Source of the DNA: a virus
IMG/VR virus record: IMGVR_UViG_3300032931_000563
Span: 1-50,699 of that record
Direction: 5' to 3' (one strand)
Length of the DNA stretch: 50,699 nucleotides
Shown one piece after another: positions 18,234 through 27,320 of the stretch. The position numbers and the translations under genes are program-made. Position 1 is the first letter of the stretch. Every line of letters begins with the position of its first letter. Below the pieces are notes generated by a model, which saw only the letters and a program-made list of their open reading frames with translations, made no database searches and had not been told where the DNA came from.

Positions 18234-20785
18234 TTCAGCGAGTCTTCGCGATAGGACTGACTCTAATCCTCTTCTCATCCTCGTTGGCCACGGTTCCTAC
18301 GGATGCCTCGAATATGGCGGGTCCCTACGCCTGCAACGGCGCGCTCAAGGCGTTCACGTTCTCGTTTGCCCTGACGGACGACGACGATCTGAAGGTTGTT
18401 CTGTACGACAGCGCGGGTACGCCGACGGTACTGACCAAGAGCACGCACTACACGATGCGGTCGGCCAACTCGAACAATCTGTACGACTGGTCGAGGGGCG
18501 GAACGGTCACTACGGTAGCGACCTATGCCGCCGGCAATACGATTGTCCTGTACCGGGCTACTCCCGGCACGCAGTTGACCAACCTAGCCGGGAATCTGGA
18601 AGTCATCGAGACCGCGCTGGACAAACTGACCTACGAAGTCCAGGACTCCAAGGCCATGTTCAATCGCTGCCTGAAAATCCAGGTGACGGATACGGGTGAT
18701 ACCGTGACCCTCCCAATTGCCGGGACGGCAGGATACGTGTACCGGGCAGTCAACGGCAACTACGGCATCGCCGCACCACTGGCCAGCCAGACAACCGTGC
18801 ATGCCTACTGGGCAGGAGTGCTCGACGAACCGAATCTGCCCGACTCCCTGACGGCGATGGCGATGGACCCGGCGGCACGCCAGTTCATTCTCGATACGAA
18901 CGATCTGGACAGGGCCAACGCCATCGCCCAGAACGCCATCATCGACGCCAACTGGTTCGGCGCCGACGGGAACGGAGTCACCGACGACACGAGCTCCCTT
19001 CAGGAAGCCGTGGACTACGCCATCGCGCACGGGCGAGAGTTTCGGCTGGGGGCCGGAACGTACCGGATAACCGACACCCTCATCATTGGGACGGGAACAT
19101 CGGTCGTCTCGGGCTTTCGCATGATCGGTGACGGCTTGCCCACGATCTTGTGGGACGGGGACCCGAACGGACTTGTCATGGACGTTGTCAGTCTGGAAGA
19201 CAGCACTATCGAGGGCCTCTTCATCGACGGGAACGACTGCACAGGAGTTACCGGGCTCAAGATTCGAGCAGCGGCGACCTTCCCCAGTCAGCATGTCATG
19301 CTGAAGCAGGTATCCATTGCGAACTGCCAGCTGTACGGCGGTCTATTGGTTCAGGATGCCAACGCCACTTGCGACTACATTACCCTGGAGGACTCTGTCC
19401 TGTATGACAATGGTGTGAACCTGAGAATCGAGGGCGATGTCCGGCAAGTGACTTGTACTGGAGGTGCTTTCCTGACGGCTACAACCTATGCCCTGGACGT
19501 GAATGAGGGCTGCTTCGCCGGCTACAACACGTTCTTCGGGCGCTCTGGTACAGCGGATATCTACCTCGGTGGTGCATTGTCGGGTCTTAGTCTGCACACC
19601 AGTAAGCACGAAAGCGACAAGATTCTTGAGACTGGCCCGTCCGCCGCTTCCTACTCGCCTCTGACCCCTGGGATCGTCTTCGATCACGTCTCTCAGGACT
19701 TTTACAAGACGCCTTGGACGGAACAAGTGGCAGTAGACTACAACTGCTACAAGACCTTCAAACTCGTCTCCTGCCACTTCATCGGCGATGTGAATATCGG
19801 AACTTCCTCACTGAACGTAACATCCGATCAGACCGAGTTTGTTCCGTCTGCCTATACCGGAGTAACGGCCGGATTCACTGGAGATACGGATAGGGTCAGT
19901 GAAATCGGCCGTGGAACGGATGGCTACCCGAACTACTACAACGGACCCATCCAGATCGTTCAGAGTCCTCCGTGGTACGCACGAATCCAACTGCTGAGCA
20001 TGGCAGAGGACTACTACCAGCCCTTTTATTCGTCGGATGTCGAGCCGAATACACCCTATCTGGAGAAGGGTGCGGTCGTTTTCAACAATACGTGGATTTC
20101 GGGTGACTACGCCGGATGGATTTGCACTACGGCGGGCGATCCTGGAACCAGTACCCCTGCCGTCCTACAGCCTTTCGGTCCTATCGGAACTGGATCGGGC
20201 GTTGGCGGGTCGGATACCCAAGTTCAGTTCAACGACGGCGGACTCAATCTCGGTGGTGACGCCGGCCTGACCTACAACAAGACCACGGACTCCCTGACGG
20301 CGGTGGGCACGGTGACGGCGGCGAACTTCGTACCGACGGCCAACACGAGTTTTCAGATGAAAACTGTCACGGTACTCATAGACATACATACAGGAGGTGG
20401 GTCTGATTACAACTTTGATGCGACGCAAGCCAACACAACTGCTCAGATATTAAATCTGGCCAATGTGTTGGTTGCCTATGCCGAAGGCGTGAGCTGCCAG
20501 ATGAGATGTATTGAAGCCGTCGGTGGGCCATCCTCTATTGCTTTCTCACTGGGTACATCCAGCGGCGGCTCAGAACTCACAACGGGAAGCGCAAATACCG
20601 TAGGGACCATATTCGGCCTTGGGGTAGGAGGTTGGCCGGTCCCGGCAGCGGCAAGTGGGGCTCGATCAGTATACGTCCAAGGTGTGCCGACAGCGAATTG
20701 GAATACAGCCGCAAGCACGGGACGATGGCTATTCGAGTTAACGTATCTCGACAAGGGAAGTGCGTACACTTTGAGGAATCCGTGA
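18230..20785 (+). CDS. tailspike: signal peptide, gp17-like N-domain, pectate-lyase-like beta-helix
   Basis: 851 aa; the ATG overlaps the stop of the giant protein (ATGA). Residues 1-20 form a signal peptide (QRVFAIGLTLILFSSSLA). Residues about 25-150 resemble the T7 gp17-type tail-attachment domain: FTFSFALTDDDDLKVVL, then VLYRATPGTQLTN and LEVIETALDKLTYEVQDSK. From about 240, NWFGADGNGVTDDTSSLQEA and FRLGAGTYRITDTL open a pectate-lyase-superfamily right-handed helix, as in depolymerase spikes. The C-terminal region has GSDTQVQFNDGG, common in phage fibres. A virion-attachment domain behind an export signal is unexpected. Confidence 0.8.
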   Translation: MIQRVFAIGLTLILFSSSLATVPTDASNMAGPYACNGALKAFTFSFALTDDDDLKVVLYDSAGTPTVLTKSTHYTMRSANSNNLYDWSRGGTVTTVATYAAGNTIVLYRATPGTQLTNLAGNLEVIETALDKLTYEVQDSKAMFNRCLKIQVTDTGDTVTLPIAGTAGYVYRAVNGNYGIAAPLASQTTVHAYWAGVLDEPNLPDSLTAMAMDPAARQFILDTNDLDRANAIAQNAIIDANWFGADGNGVTDDTSSLQEAVDYAIAHGREFRLGAGTYRITDTLIIGTGTSVVSGFRMIGDGLPTILWDGDPNGLVMDVVSLEDSTIEGLFIDGNDCTGVTGLKIRAAATFPSQHVMLKQVSIANCQLYGGLLVQDANATCDYITLEDSVLYDNGVNLRIEGDVRQVTCTGGAFLTATTYALDVNEGCFAGYNTFFGRSGTADIYLGGALSGLSLHTSKHESDKILETGPSAASYSPLTPGIVFDHVSQDFYKTPWTEQVAVDYNCYKTFKLVSCHFIGDVNIGTSSLNVTSDQTEFVPSAYTGVTAGFTGDTDRVSEIGRGTDGYPNYYNGPIQIVQSPPWYARIQLLSMAEDYYQPFYSSDVEPNTPYLEKGAVVFNNTWISGDYAGWICTTAGDPGTSTPAVLQPFGPIGTGSGVGGSDTQVQFNDGGLNLGGDAGLTYNKTTDSLTAVGTVTAANFVPTANTSFQMKTVTVLIDIHTGGGSDYNFDATQANTTAQILNLANVLVAYAEGVSCQMRCIEAVGGPSSIAFSLGTSSGGSELTTGSANTVGTIFGLGVGGWPVPAAASGARSVYVQGVPTANWNTAASTGRWLFELTYLDKGSAYTLRNP

Positions 20786-20787
20786 CC

Positions 20788-21111
20788 ATGAAACGACTTG
20801 CTCTATTCATTTGTCTGCTTCTTCTGACGACCGTTGTAGGGGCTCCGAAAGCACTTCGCTGCTACGATTGGAATGGGAAACGCTACACGGTCGTGAGGTT
20901 TGACGATGGCACAACTGCCGAGATCAAGGGCAAAGTGACCGATGCAGAATCCGTCTTCCTTACCAAAGCGACTGCTCTTGCCAGTGCGGTTGCCGTTGTC
21001 GTGAAGGAGCCCGTCCTGCTGGAATCGTGCAGTCTGATCGAGTTGAAGGCTGAGATCGCCAAGCGGGGACTAACCGCGAAGGACTTGGGCCTTGAGGTTG
21101 CGAAGCCATGA
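20788..21111 (+). CDS. small secreted protein
   Basis: 107 aa with a signal peptide (KRLALFICLLLLTTVVGA, likely cut after VVGA). The mature part has two Cys, a short strand region (YTVVRFDDGTTAEIKG), an Ala/Val-rich stretch and a terminal helix pair ending IELKAEIAKRGLTAKDL, which recalls HeH/LEM-like helix-loop-helix motifs. Its TGA overlaps the next ATG. No ribosome site stands out, so it may be coupled to the tailspike gene, whose stop is 2 bases upstream. Function unknown. Confidence 0.62.
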   Translation: MKRLALFICLLLLTTVVGAPKALRCYDWNGKRYTVVRFDDGTTAEIKGKVTDAESVFLTKATALASAVAVVVKEPVLLESCSLIELKAEIAKRGLTAKDLGLEVAKP

Positions 21112-22841
21112 AGAAGCTGATTTCTGTACTCTTTGTTCTGTTCGTCGCCTCGACTGTCTGGGGTGATGCTCATACCACAGATTCTTCTGGCTTGTTCTCA
21201 GCAGCCGCTACATGGACGGGAGACTCTCTGCCGATTGCCGGGGACTCTTGGACGATCTCGGCGGGCAATACTGTACGGTATGACATCACGGCGGCCACGG
21301 ATTGGGATGCCATCACGATTTCCGGGACCATGACGGGCGGAGATGCCGTTGCGGACACCAACAACTACTACCTGAAGGCTTCGGGGAACATCGTGGTTTC
21401 TGACGGCGGGTCATGGACTATCGGCACGAGTCGGTCTGTGCCTCTCCTTCAAACGGCTACCTTCACGATTGAGATGGATGGGGCCTACACAATCGGAGAT
21501 TCGACGACTGGTGCAATTGATTGGTACTGCACCGAGCCGACCAACAAGTACGTAACCCTGAGTGGTTCTGAGGCAATAGGACAAACTGAACTTGGCATCA
21601 GTCAGAACGTCAGTGCGGACATCTGGGCAGCTGGAAACACCATTTCGATCTGCGATATCGACGGCGCACAGGAGCACGAGACTCGTGTGATTGACGCAGG
21701 GGCGATTGCTGCGGACCACATTCACGTTACTGCTGGCCTGACGGCTGCAAAACTCTCCGGGGCATACATCCTTCTGTGCAATCGCAACATCAAGATCATC
21801 GGTGGATCGGGAGCGGCGCAGATCCTATTCTCTTCAGTGTCTGATGACACGATTGACGCCTGGGGCTACTGTGCCACAGCCGCACAGGGACATGCGGTTT
21901 CCGGAGGGTCCGGCAATACCCTTGGTGGATACTGGGGCGTGGGACCGACGAGTGGATGGGAGACGGGATGGGCACGGGTTTACTCCTCCAGCCCCAGAGG
22001 AACTCTTGTGGGTGCTGCAAGCGGAGAGGTATACGTATTTTACTTGACGGCTTATGGTTCCGTCTCGGGAATTTGTGGTGGAAATGTGCAAGTCTATCAA
22101 CATAGTCATTCTGGATACTTTTCAGGAATCGCCATAGGGCAAGATTATGTGTTCGCAAACAGTTCAGGAGGTATATTCTTAGGGACCGGAATTGGAAACG
22201 GTTCGATCTACTACTATAGTAACAACGGCATAATGATCGGGGCAAATATCACCAGTGGAACCTACTGCTGGCGACGCTTAGGCAACTGTATGGCGCGGGA
22301 TTCTGTGATCGGCACGACGGCAGAGGAATTTGAGTTCACGGACGTTTACGTCCGGCCAGACCAGTGGATTGCATCCTACGACCACGACGGCACGACCGGA
22401 GCCGAGAAGTTCGTTAGTCTCGGCGGGAACACGCTCAGCGACACGGCCAGCCCGCCAACGGGATTCACGACCTATTACACACACACCTGCACCACGGCAA
22501 CGTACTGGAATTTCAGACAGCAGCCGATGATTGTTCAGGCCGGGCAGGGCATACGAGTATACGGATGGATCAAACAGGCAGGAGATGATCTGAGTGCCGC
22601 CCCGCCGAAAATCGAGATCATCGACCAGTTCGAAGACCCGCTCGTCAGCGGCAGTTACTCCGCTCTGGCCTCATGCAATATACCCGTAAGCAACGGGACC
22701 GTGACAACTTGGCAAAGTGTGAGCACGAAGTACACGAACATGACCGCGCTCGCCAAGCCGGTGTGGATTCGGGTCTCCTGTAAACATGCTTCAGCCGTAG
22801 TATCAGAGTGCTGGAAAGTGGATGTCGATAGGTCATATTAA
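21108..22841 (+). CDS. secreted beta-helix protein with G8-like start
   Basis: 577 aa, ATGA-coupled to the previous gene. Signal peptide KKLISVLFVLFVASTVWG. The early mature part (TWTGDSLPIAGDSWTISAG, then NTVRYDI) resembles the start of G8-type carbohydrate-associated beta domains. Residues 200-420 are Gly/Ser/Tyr-rich short strands as in beta-solenoids. The C-terminal 150 residues look like a separate jelly-roll. It may be a second spike, a receptor-binding protein, or a secreted surface protein. Confidence 0.65.
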   Translation: MKKLISVLFVLFVASTVWGDAHTTDSSGLFSAAATWTGDSLPIAGDSWTISAGNTVRYDITAATDWDAITISGTMTGGDAVADTNNYYLKASGNIVVSDGGSWTIGTSRSVPLLQTATFTIEMDGAYTIGDSTTGAIDWYCTEPTNKYVTLSGSEAIGQTELGISQNVSADIWAAGNTISICDIDGAQEHETRVIDAGAIAADHIHVTAGLTAAKLSGAYILLCNRNIKIIGGSGAAQILFSSVSDDTIDAWGYCATAAQGHAVSGGSGNTLGGYWGVGPTSGWETGWARVYSSSPRGTLVGAASGEVYVFYLTAYGSVSGICGGNVQVYQHSHSGYFSGIAIGQDYVFANSSGGIFLGTGIGNGSIYYYSNNGIMIGANITSGTYCWRRLGNCMARDSVIGTTAEEFEFTDVYVRPDQWIASYDHDGTTGAEKFVSLGGNTLSDTASPPTGFTTYYTHTCTTATYWNFRQQPMIVQAGQGIRVYGWIKQAGDDLSAAPPKIEIIDQFEDPLVSGSYSALASCNIPVSNGTVTTWQSVSTKYTNMTALAKPVWIRVSCKHASAVVSECWKVDVDRSY

Positions 22842-22852
22842 GGGAGAAACGA

Positions 22853-23170
22853 ATGGCAGAATCGAAGAACGGTACAGGCAATCTGTTGGTCAAGTCGATC
22901 AGTAGCGCCGGGCTGCTCGCATTGCTGGGAGCGGCCGCATTCGGCGGGTTCGAATGGCGTCAGGTCAAATCACTCGAAACCGAGGTAGCGAGTCATTGCG
23001 AACGGCAACTCGTCGAACTGAAAGAGCAGGCACTTCGGGACCGAAGTCAGGACGCGGCCACCGGGATGCAGGCCGAAGTGCTCGCCAGGATCGAGGGCAA
23101 CACGAGCGGTATGCAAAAGCAATTGGATGAGCTGACCAAAGACATCAAGGTTCTGATGCTGAGACCGTGA
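22853..23170 (+). CDS. membrane-anchored coiled-coil protein
   Basis: 105 aa behind AAGGGAG. One membrane segment near residues 17-33 (SAGLLALLGAAAFGGF) is followed by a charged coiled coil to the end. This architecture is that of inner-membrane spanins or small holin-associated proteins, so a lysis role is possible. It could equally be a virion or membrane adaptor. No outer-membrane spanin partner was identified nearby; the lipoprotein at 7668 is far away and larger than usual. Confidence 0.6.
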   Translation: MAESKNGTGNLLVKSISSAGLLALLGAAAFGGFEWRQVKSLETEVASHCERQLVELKEQALRDRSQDAATGMQAEVLARIEGNTSGMQKQLDELTKDIKVLMLRP

Positions 23171-23181
23171 AGGGACAGACG

Positions 23182-25071
23182 ATGTGGATAGATCGACATT
23201 CCAAATGGTGGATTATCATGATCCTGAGCTTGGCAGCTCTGCTCGGCCTGGCTATCGACGAGGTCACGGATGGCGCCGTATATTACTGCGATGCGGTGAA
23301 CGGCAATGACGCCAACAATGGACTCTCTGAGGAGGAGGCGTTCAAGACGATCCACAAAGGAGTCTGGACTGTCCCGGATGGTCAGGGGCCTCTCTATTTG
23401 ATGACGGGCAACTACCCGTATGAGGAATGGTATCCAGGAACCGGGTATCCGACTCGAACGCAGTATCTCGTGGTGACGAAGTTGCCCGGTCACACTCCGG
23501 TAATCGAGCAACTATCCGTTTATTACGGGATGCATTGGTGGCTTGACTTCTACCAACTGACGTTCGACCTTCCGAACACAGGCAATCCGCCTGGGGCCAG
23601 TCATGTCCTTTGGCTTCGCCGGGGAGCTTATCTCAAGGTGCGCGAGTGCATCGTCAAGGGTGTGCTCCAGGCGGCACCGGGGGATCCGCGATACCGGGCC
23701 GACTACTGCAACCTGGACGGAATCAAAATCTTGGAAGCCTCGCTGGATATGTCGGGTTGCCACGACATCCTCGTCCAGGACAATACGATCTCCGAGTGCG
23801 GCCATTGCGCCGTCCACCTGCACACGGACAACATCGGAAACAACATCGACATCCTCGACAATGAGATCAGTCAGTGTGCCTGCAACGGCAACACGATCAC
23901 CTGCGACGTTACAGTCTGGCCGAACGGCTCGAATGACGACCCGCCCTTGATTCAGGGCAACTATATCCACGAACAGACCGTCATGTGGGCAGCCGACTAT
24001 TCGATCAAAGCCCACGGGTCCGGCATCTATATCAACAGCCCCAAAGTGACGATCAATGCCAACGTGATCGACTCCTTCGGGAATACCGCCGCCATGTGCA
24101 CCTATGCGACTCCCGTGGGCATCGAGTTCAAGGATCTGATCATCACCAACAATCTGATCATCCATCCCCCCAATCCCGGATTCGAGCTGCGAAATCTGTC
24201 CTCCGGGGTCCAGATCAATCACAATACCATCATCGGCTGTGATACGGGAGTGTCGGGAATCAACAAGTTCGAGACCGGCGCTACCAATAGCCTCCTCGGA
24301 TTCATGTACTACGAGACCAAGTTGTTCGAGTACAGCGATCTGGAATTCTGCAACAACATCTATCTCATGCGCTGCGATATCTCCGTGCTGCTGGCTTCAG
24401 GGCACGTCACCGGCAACATCTTCTGGTCCATCGGCACGGGCACGACCCAGACGGCCGTCGATGCTTCGCACCCAGGAAACATCGTCCTATGCGATTCGGT
24501 TGACGACTCCAACTCCGTTGATTTCGAGACCGGCGGAGACTACTTCGCCGGCGGAGTGTGGTTCAATGCCAATGCCTTCGAGCCCGCCGTGGAAGGCGAT
24601 TTCTACTGGAGCGCCGGTGAGGCAGGCACGCCCGGCCATGCCTTCGATCTGGTCGCCGGGGCATCGGCCGTCAACTTCGGCAGCAACACGTACACGGCCC
24701 TGTACGACTTCTGGAACACGGAACGAACAGACGGACACCCGGACTCAGGCTATCACGAAATCGGCGGAGGCTCGCCCCCCAATACCGCCCCCGTCCTCGA
24801 CGCCATCGGGGCCAAAGCCGTGCGGGAGCTGAGCGTCCTGACGTTCGATGTGAACGCCACCGACGTGGACTCCGACCCCTGCACCTATTCGGCCGACGAT
24901 CTGCCCACCGGGGCCGCGTTTGTCAGTCCCACGTTCCGCTGGGTCCCCACGGATGACCAGGCCGGAACGTACGTCGTCTACTTCGAGGTCAGCGACGGTA
25001 CGGATACCGATTTCGAGTATGTCACCATTACCGTCAACCCCAAACGCAAGTGGTTCATTGGAAGGAAATGA
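23182..25071 (+). CDS. secreted parallel beta-helix protein with Ig/cadherin-like C-terminal domain
   Basis: 629 aa from an ATG behind AAGGGACAGACG. An N-terminal hydrophobic segment (WWIIMILSLAALLGLAI) acts as signal or anchor. Residues 30-60 (VYYCDAVNGNDANNG) are the DUF1565-like opening of right-handed beta-helix proteins. The helix follows with many Asn/Ile turns. The last 95 residues (NTAPVLDAIGAKAV and a later FEVSDGTDTDFEYVTITV) form an Ig/cadherin-like domain very common in secreted proteins of PVC-group and related bacteria. It looks acquired from a host gene. Possible carbohydrate-binding spike. Confidence 0.7.
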   Translation: MWIDRHSKWWIIMILSLAALLGLAIDEVTDGAVYYCDAVNGNDANNGLSEEEAFKTIHKGVWTVPDGQGPLYLMTGNYPYEEWYPGTGYPTRTQYLVVTKLPGHTPVIEQLSVYYGMHWWLDFYQLTFDLPNTGNPPGASHVLWLRRGAYLKVRECIVKGVLQAAPGDPRYRADYCNLDGIKILEASLDMSGCHDILVQDNTISECGHCAVHLHTDNIGNNIDILDNEISQCACNGNTITCDVTVWPNGSNDDPPLIQGNYIHEQTVMWAADYSIKAHGSGIYINSPKVTINANVIDSFGNTAAMCTYATPVGIEFKDLIITNNLIIHPPNPGFELRNLSSGVQINHNTIIGCDTGVSGINKFETGATNSLLGFMYYETKLFEYSDLEFCNNIYLMRCDISVLLASGHVTGNIFWSIGTGTTQTAVDASHPGNIVLCDSVDDSNSVDFETGGDYFAGGVWFNANAFEPAVEGDFYWSAGEAGTPGHAFDLVAGASAVNFGSNTYTALYDFWNTERTDGHPDSGYHEIGGGSPPNTAPVLDAIGAKAVRELSVLTFDVNATDVDSDPCTYSADDLPTGAAFVSPTFRWVPTDDQAGTYVVYFEVSDGTDTDFEYVTITVNPKRKWFIGRK

Positions 25072-25072
25072 C

Positions 25073-26512
25073 ATGCGTAGAACAATCCTACTTCTGGGCC
25101 TGTGCCTGACGGGCGTCTGCTGGATGGCCATCCCCGCCGAGCAGTGCCAGGCCGCAATCCACGCCTCCACGGTCTGGGAGTGCCGAGCCACGGGCAATGT
25201 TGCCAACGGCGGCGGCTACAACCCAGCCAACGCCACACCCGGAACGGATCGGTCGCAACAGGATGCCGCCGAGGATTCAGGTACGGACTTAGCGTGCGCC
25301 GACGGAGACGCAGCCAGTCCGGTCGTCACCTCTGCCACTCACAACTTTGTCGATGCTGACGAGGGAAACATCATTCGGATCAGTGAGGCCGGAACAGGAT
25401 TCACTCTCGGCTGGTATGAAGTCGTCTCAACCTCAGCCAATGCAGCTACCCTTGACCGGGCCTGCGGGGCCAACGGCGCTCTGACTGGCGGAGACTGGGC
25501 ATTAGGCGGGGCGATCGCGCTGGGCAGTACCGCCATCGACGCCGAGTTTTGGCAGGCTGGGTCCGGCAATGGAGTCGTCGCCGGCAATACCGTCTACTGC
25601 AAGGGTGCCTGGAGCCTGTCCGAGGCCATGAACGCCACGGGCAACGATGGCACGGGGGCGTTGCCTATCAAGGTCATCGGCTATGCAACCACCAGAGCGA
25701 CGATCCCCTATGGCGACGATTTGCCCAACTGGGATATGGGTGCCAATGCCTTCGTCATCGGTGATTACTGGATCGTTCGCAATATCCATCTGACGGGAAC
25801 CGGAACCTACGTAATTTCGCCCTATGCCAACTGTGTCCTCGACAACTGCATCGTGACGAATACCAGCGGCACGGCGAACCGGTCGGCTATCTACCCTGGA
25901 GGCACCGACACAACCTTTCGGGGTTGTATCGTCTCCAGTACGAATGGCTACGGGATCGAAGCCGGAGAGGTCTGCCAGCGGGTCCTCGATTCCTTCATCT
26001 ACACCTCTGCGGCCGGCATGCGGCTTGGAAATCGCAGCGTAGCGGTGAACAACGTCATCTACAACTGCACCATCGGCGCGTCACTTCTCGGCTACGGCCA
26101 TACGTACTACGGCAATAGCTTCTCGACGTGTGCCACCGCGTTCAGCGGCGGTGAAAACAACGCCTGCACGATTATCAACAACATCATCGACAATAGCGCT
26201 ACGGCCGAGGCAACGTGGACAAGCGCTCAGATGACCTACTGTGCCTACAACTGCTGGGGCGAGGCCACGCCAACCCTGACGAACGTGACCGCTGGAATCA
26301 CTGACATCCTGTCCGATCCTGGTCTAACGAGCCCAGCCGGTGGCGACTTCACCGTGGGGGCCGCCAGCGTCGTTCTCAATGCCGGCAGTTTCAACGGAGC
26401 TAATCTCGGCCTGACCGGGGCCTACAAACAGAATATCGGAGTCGACCAGGATGACCAGACGGCAGGCGGCAGCACTGTGATCATGACCCCGGACCCCGTC
26501 TTCATCCAATAA
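25073..26512 (+). CDS. secreted beta-helix minor structural protein
   Basis: 479 aa from the ATG one base after the previous stop; GGAAGGAAATGAC lies before it. Signal peptide RRTILLLGLCLTGVCWMAI, probably cut after CQA. The segment HASTVWECRATGNVANGGG, then TDRSQQDAAEDSG, is a recognisable opening of beta-helix proteins found near tail genes in many uncultured phages. Asn-rich helix turns follow (IIYNC, IINNIIDN). Several Cys could form disulfides after export. A receptor-binding or host-surface role is likely. Confidence 0.68.
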   Translation: MRRTILLLGLCLTGVCWMAIPAEQCQAAIHASTVWECRATGNVANGGGYNPANATPGTDRSQQDAAEDSGTDLACADGDAASPVVTSATHNFVDADEGNIIRISEAGTGFTLGWYEVVSTSANAATLDRACGANGALTGGDWALGGAIALGSTAIDAEFWQAGSGNGVVAGNTVYCKGAWSLSEAMNATGNDGTGALPIKVIGYATTRATIPYGDDLPNWDMGANAFVIGDYWIVRNIHLTGTGTYVISPYANCVLDNCIVTNTSGTANRSAIYPGGTDTTFRGCIVSSTNGYGIEAGEVCQRVLDSFIYTSAAGMRLGNRSVAVNNVIYNCTIGASLLGYGHTYYGNSFSTCATAFSGGENNACTIINNIIDNSATAEATWTSAQMTYCAYNCWGEATPTLTNVTAGITDILSDPGLTSPAGGDFTVGAASVVLNAGSFNGANLGLTGAYKQNIGVDQDDQTAGGSTVIMTPDPVFIQ

Positions 26513-26527
26513 CGAAAGGAGCTTGCC

Positions 26528-27157
26528 ATGCGCGTACTGAGAATGATACTGGTACTGATGATCTGTCTGGCCATCGGAGGGATTTCCGGCGCGGCCTATC
26601 GCAAAGGCGCGGCCTCAAAGGTCTGGTTCTTCGCCAAGGACATGGCCACCGGCCTGCCCAAGACTGGGGACGCTGCCAACATCACGGCCTACGGCTCCAA
26701 GGACTTCGGCGAGGCGTTCAAACTCACGGACACCACGGCCACGGAGCCCAACAGCACGACCCAGAAGGGCTACTATCTGTTCGACGTGAGCGCCGAGGAG
26801 ATGGATTCCAACGTGGTGAACTTCACGGCCTTGAGCACAACGGGCGATGTCAATGTGGCCGGGCCCGTCATCTCCACCCTGCCCGTCGATGCCAACGGCC
26901 TGATGGCCAGTTCCATCGAGGATCCCAACAGCGGCGCCATGACCGCCGCCGATCTCGCTGAGGCAATCTGGAACGCCGCAATCGCCACTTACGGGAGCGC
27001 CGGGAGCTATGGCCTTTCGGTGGAGACCCTGCTCTCCGGTACGACGGCGGCAGCGATCACGAACTACATCATTCAGCATGACCTCAAGAACGATGCCAAT
27101 GCCGTGCCCGGCACGGTCGGGGAGCGCATCCTCGAAGGCGCCAAGATGAAGCGCTAA
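26528..27157 (+). CDS. last gene of the virion cluster, exported, phage-type
   Basis: 209 aa behind ACGAAAGGAG. N-terminal signal peptide LRMILVLMICLAIGGISGA. The next part (YRKGAASKVWFFAKDMATG, LPKTGDAANITAYG, and later QKGYYLFDVSAEEMDSN) is a pattern often seen in small proteins at the end of phage tail clusters. C-terminal half helical and acidic. No gene follows on this strand and a dense palindromic region begins directly after, so it ends the rightward transcript. Confidence 0.65.
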   Translation: MRVLRMILVLMICLAIGGISGAAYRKGAASKVWFFAKDMATGLPKTGDAANITAYGSKDFGEAFKLTDTTATEPNSTTQKGYYLFDVSAEEMDSNVVNFTALSTTGDVNVAGPVISTLPVDANGLMASSIEDPNSGAMTAADLAEAIWNAAIATYGSAGSYGLSVETLLSGTTAAAITNYIIQHDLKNDANAVPGTVGERILEGAKMKR

Positions 27158-27320
27158 CGGTCGTCAGTTGCGCGCGCAAATCTTCGCTGCGCGCAGGTTT
27201 CTTGCGCGCGCAAATCGAACGTCATGGCGCAGACCCGCCTTATATCCCTTGTCACGAGGACCTGTGACCCCGGAGGGATATCTACTGAGATGATCTCAGG
27301 CAATCATGGGTGATGGCTTG
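27158..27320. repeat. palindrome-dense junction between the converging operons
   Basis: No convincing gene here. TTGCGCGCGCAA occurs twice (27168-27179 and 27202-27213), each time followed by ATC, with CTGCGCGCAG between (27187-27196). Then ATATCCC/GGGATAT (27242-27248 with 27275-27281) encloses GTCAC/GTGAC, and CTGAGA-TGA-TCTCAG follows at 27285-27299. The TGCGCGC/GCGCGCA pair followed by GGTTTCTT could act as a terminator for the rightward operon. Protein binding sites or a replication or packaging element are alternatives. Confidence 0.55.
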
